From: Isotricha intestinalis
Taxonomy: Eukaryota > Ciliophora > Litostomatea > Vestibuliferida > Isotrichidae
Length of the DNA stretch: 18,058 bases
Direction of reading: 5' to 3'
NCBI GenBank assembly: GCA_023807065.1
Contig: JAJJLU010004126.1
Span: forward strand, 1 to 18,058
The position numbers and the translations under genes are program-made. A model generated the notes under the pieces. It saw only the letters and a program-made list of their open reading frames with translations. It had not been told where the DNA came from and ran no database searches. Every line of letters begins with the position of its first letter. Position 1 is the stretch's first letter. Shown piece by piece: positions 17,929 through 18,058 of this stretch.

Positions 17929-18058
17929 AAAATAAATATAATTATTAAATTAACGAATAAAAATAATATAATAAGATGGATTTATTTTCAAATAGCAATA
18001 AAGGAAAAAAAATTAAGATTACCTAATTATTATAAATCAATAATTGAAGAAACAGATG
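17929..18058 (+). other. open frame running off the right edge, no start seen
   Basis: In one plus-strand frame 43 codons are open from 17929 to the window end, including WIYFQIAIKEKKLRLPNYYK. The same frame upstream is cut by TAA at 17926 and 17887 but could begin at ATG 17821 (MKIKCNFNIKIILNEQ). An alternative ATG at 17976 in another frame (MDLFSNSNKGKKIKIT) stops at a TAA after 16 codons. The only nearby GT...AG segment of minute-intron size (27 nt, 17892-17918) creates a stop when removed. It may be the 5' part of another broken or intron-bearing gene, or chance. Confidence 0.22.

Noticed and set aside
1..18058. CRISPR array, transposon ends, telomere repeats, tRNA genes
   Set aside because: Looked for spaced direct repeats, terminal inverted repeats, C4A-type telomere repeats and tRNA-like folds; none seen.

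Overview
This is an extremely AT-rich, gene-dense piece of a eukaryotic, protist-like genome. Evidence for a eukaryote: an eEF1B gamma subunit, a GBP-type large GTPase, an RCC1 propeller protein, a PAS/multi-membrane receptor and a spliceosomal-type GT...AG intron of only 26 nt. The long reading frames contain no in-frame TAA, TAG or TGA, so the standard code fits. Six of the genes end in TAA and one in TAG. Tiny intron, very short intergenic gaps, an expanded GBP-type GTPase and a PAS protein with many membrane segments together suggest a ciliate-like organism with standard code (for example a litostome or rumen ciliate), but a parabasalid or another AT-rich anaerobic protist is not excluded. 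No telomere, rRNA or tRNA was seen.

Layout, left to right. 1-449: no intact gene; possible decayed minus-strand coding remnant. 450-2056 (-): two-exon gene for a 526-aa Asn-rich coiled-coil protein with Cys pairs; its first exon and intron are new calls made here. About 2156-2740 (-): decayed gene with several frameshifts and stops. 2831-3265 (+): FHIT-like HIT-family hydrolase. 3411-5936 (-): GBP-type GTPase with long coiled coil. 6055-7293 (+): eEF1B gamma. 7400-7803 (-): second decayed gene (or a gene with in-frame TAA codons). 8012-12712 (-): large N-myristoylation-motif protein with a seven-bladed RCC1 propeller. 12743-13342 (+): small coiled-coil protein. 13360-17790 (-): PAS-domain receptor-like membrane protein. 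17791-18058: no intact gene, one open frame running off the right edge.

The genes do not form an obvious pathway. They are a compact run of housekeeping (translation elongation, nucleotide hydrolase) and signalling or trafficking genes, arranged in divergent and convergent pairs. The most compact pair (RCC1 protein and coiled-coil protein) has only 30 nt between start codons, and the neighbouring convergent pair has 17 nt between stop codons. I found no defence system, CRISPR array, insertion sequence or biosynthetic cluster.
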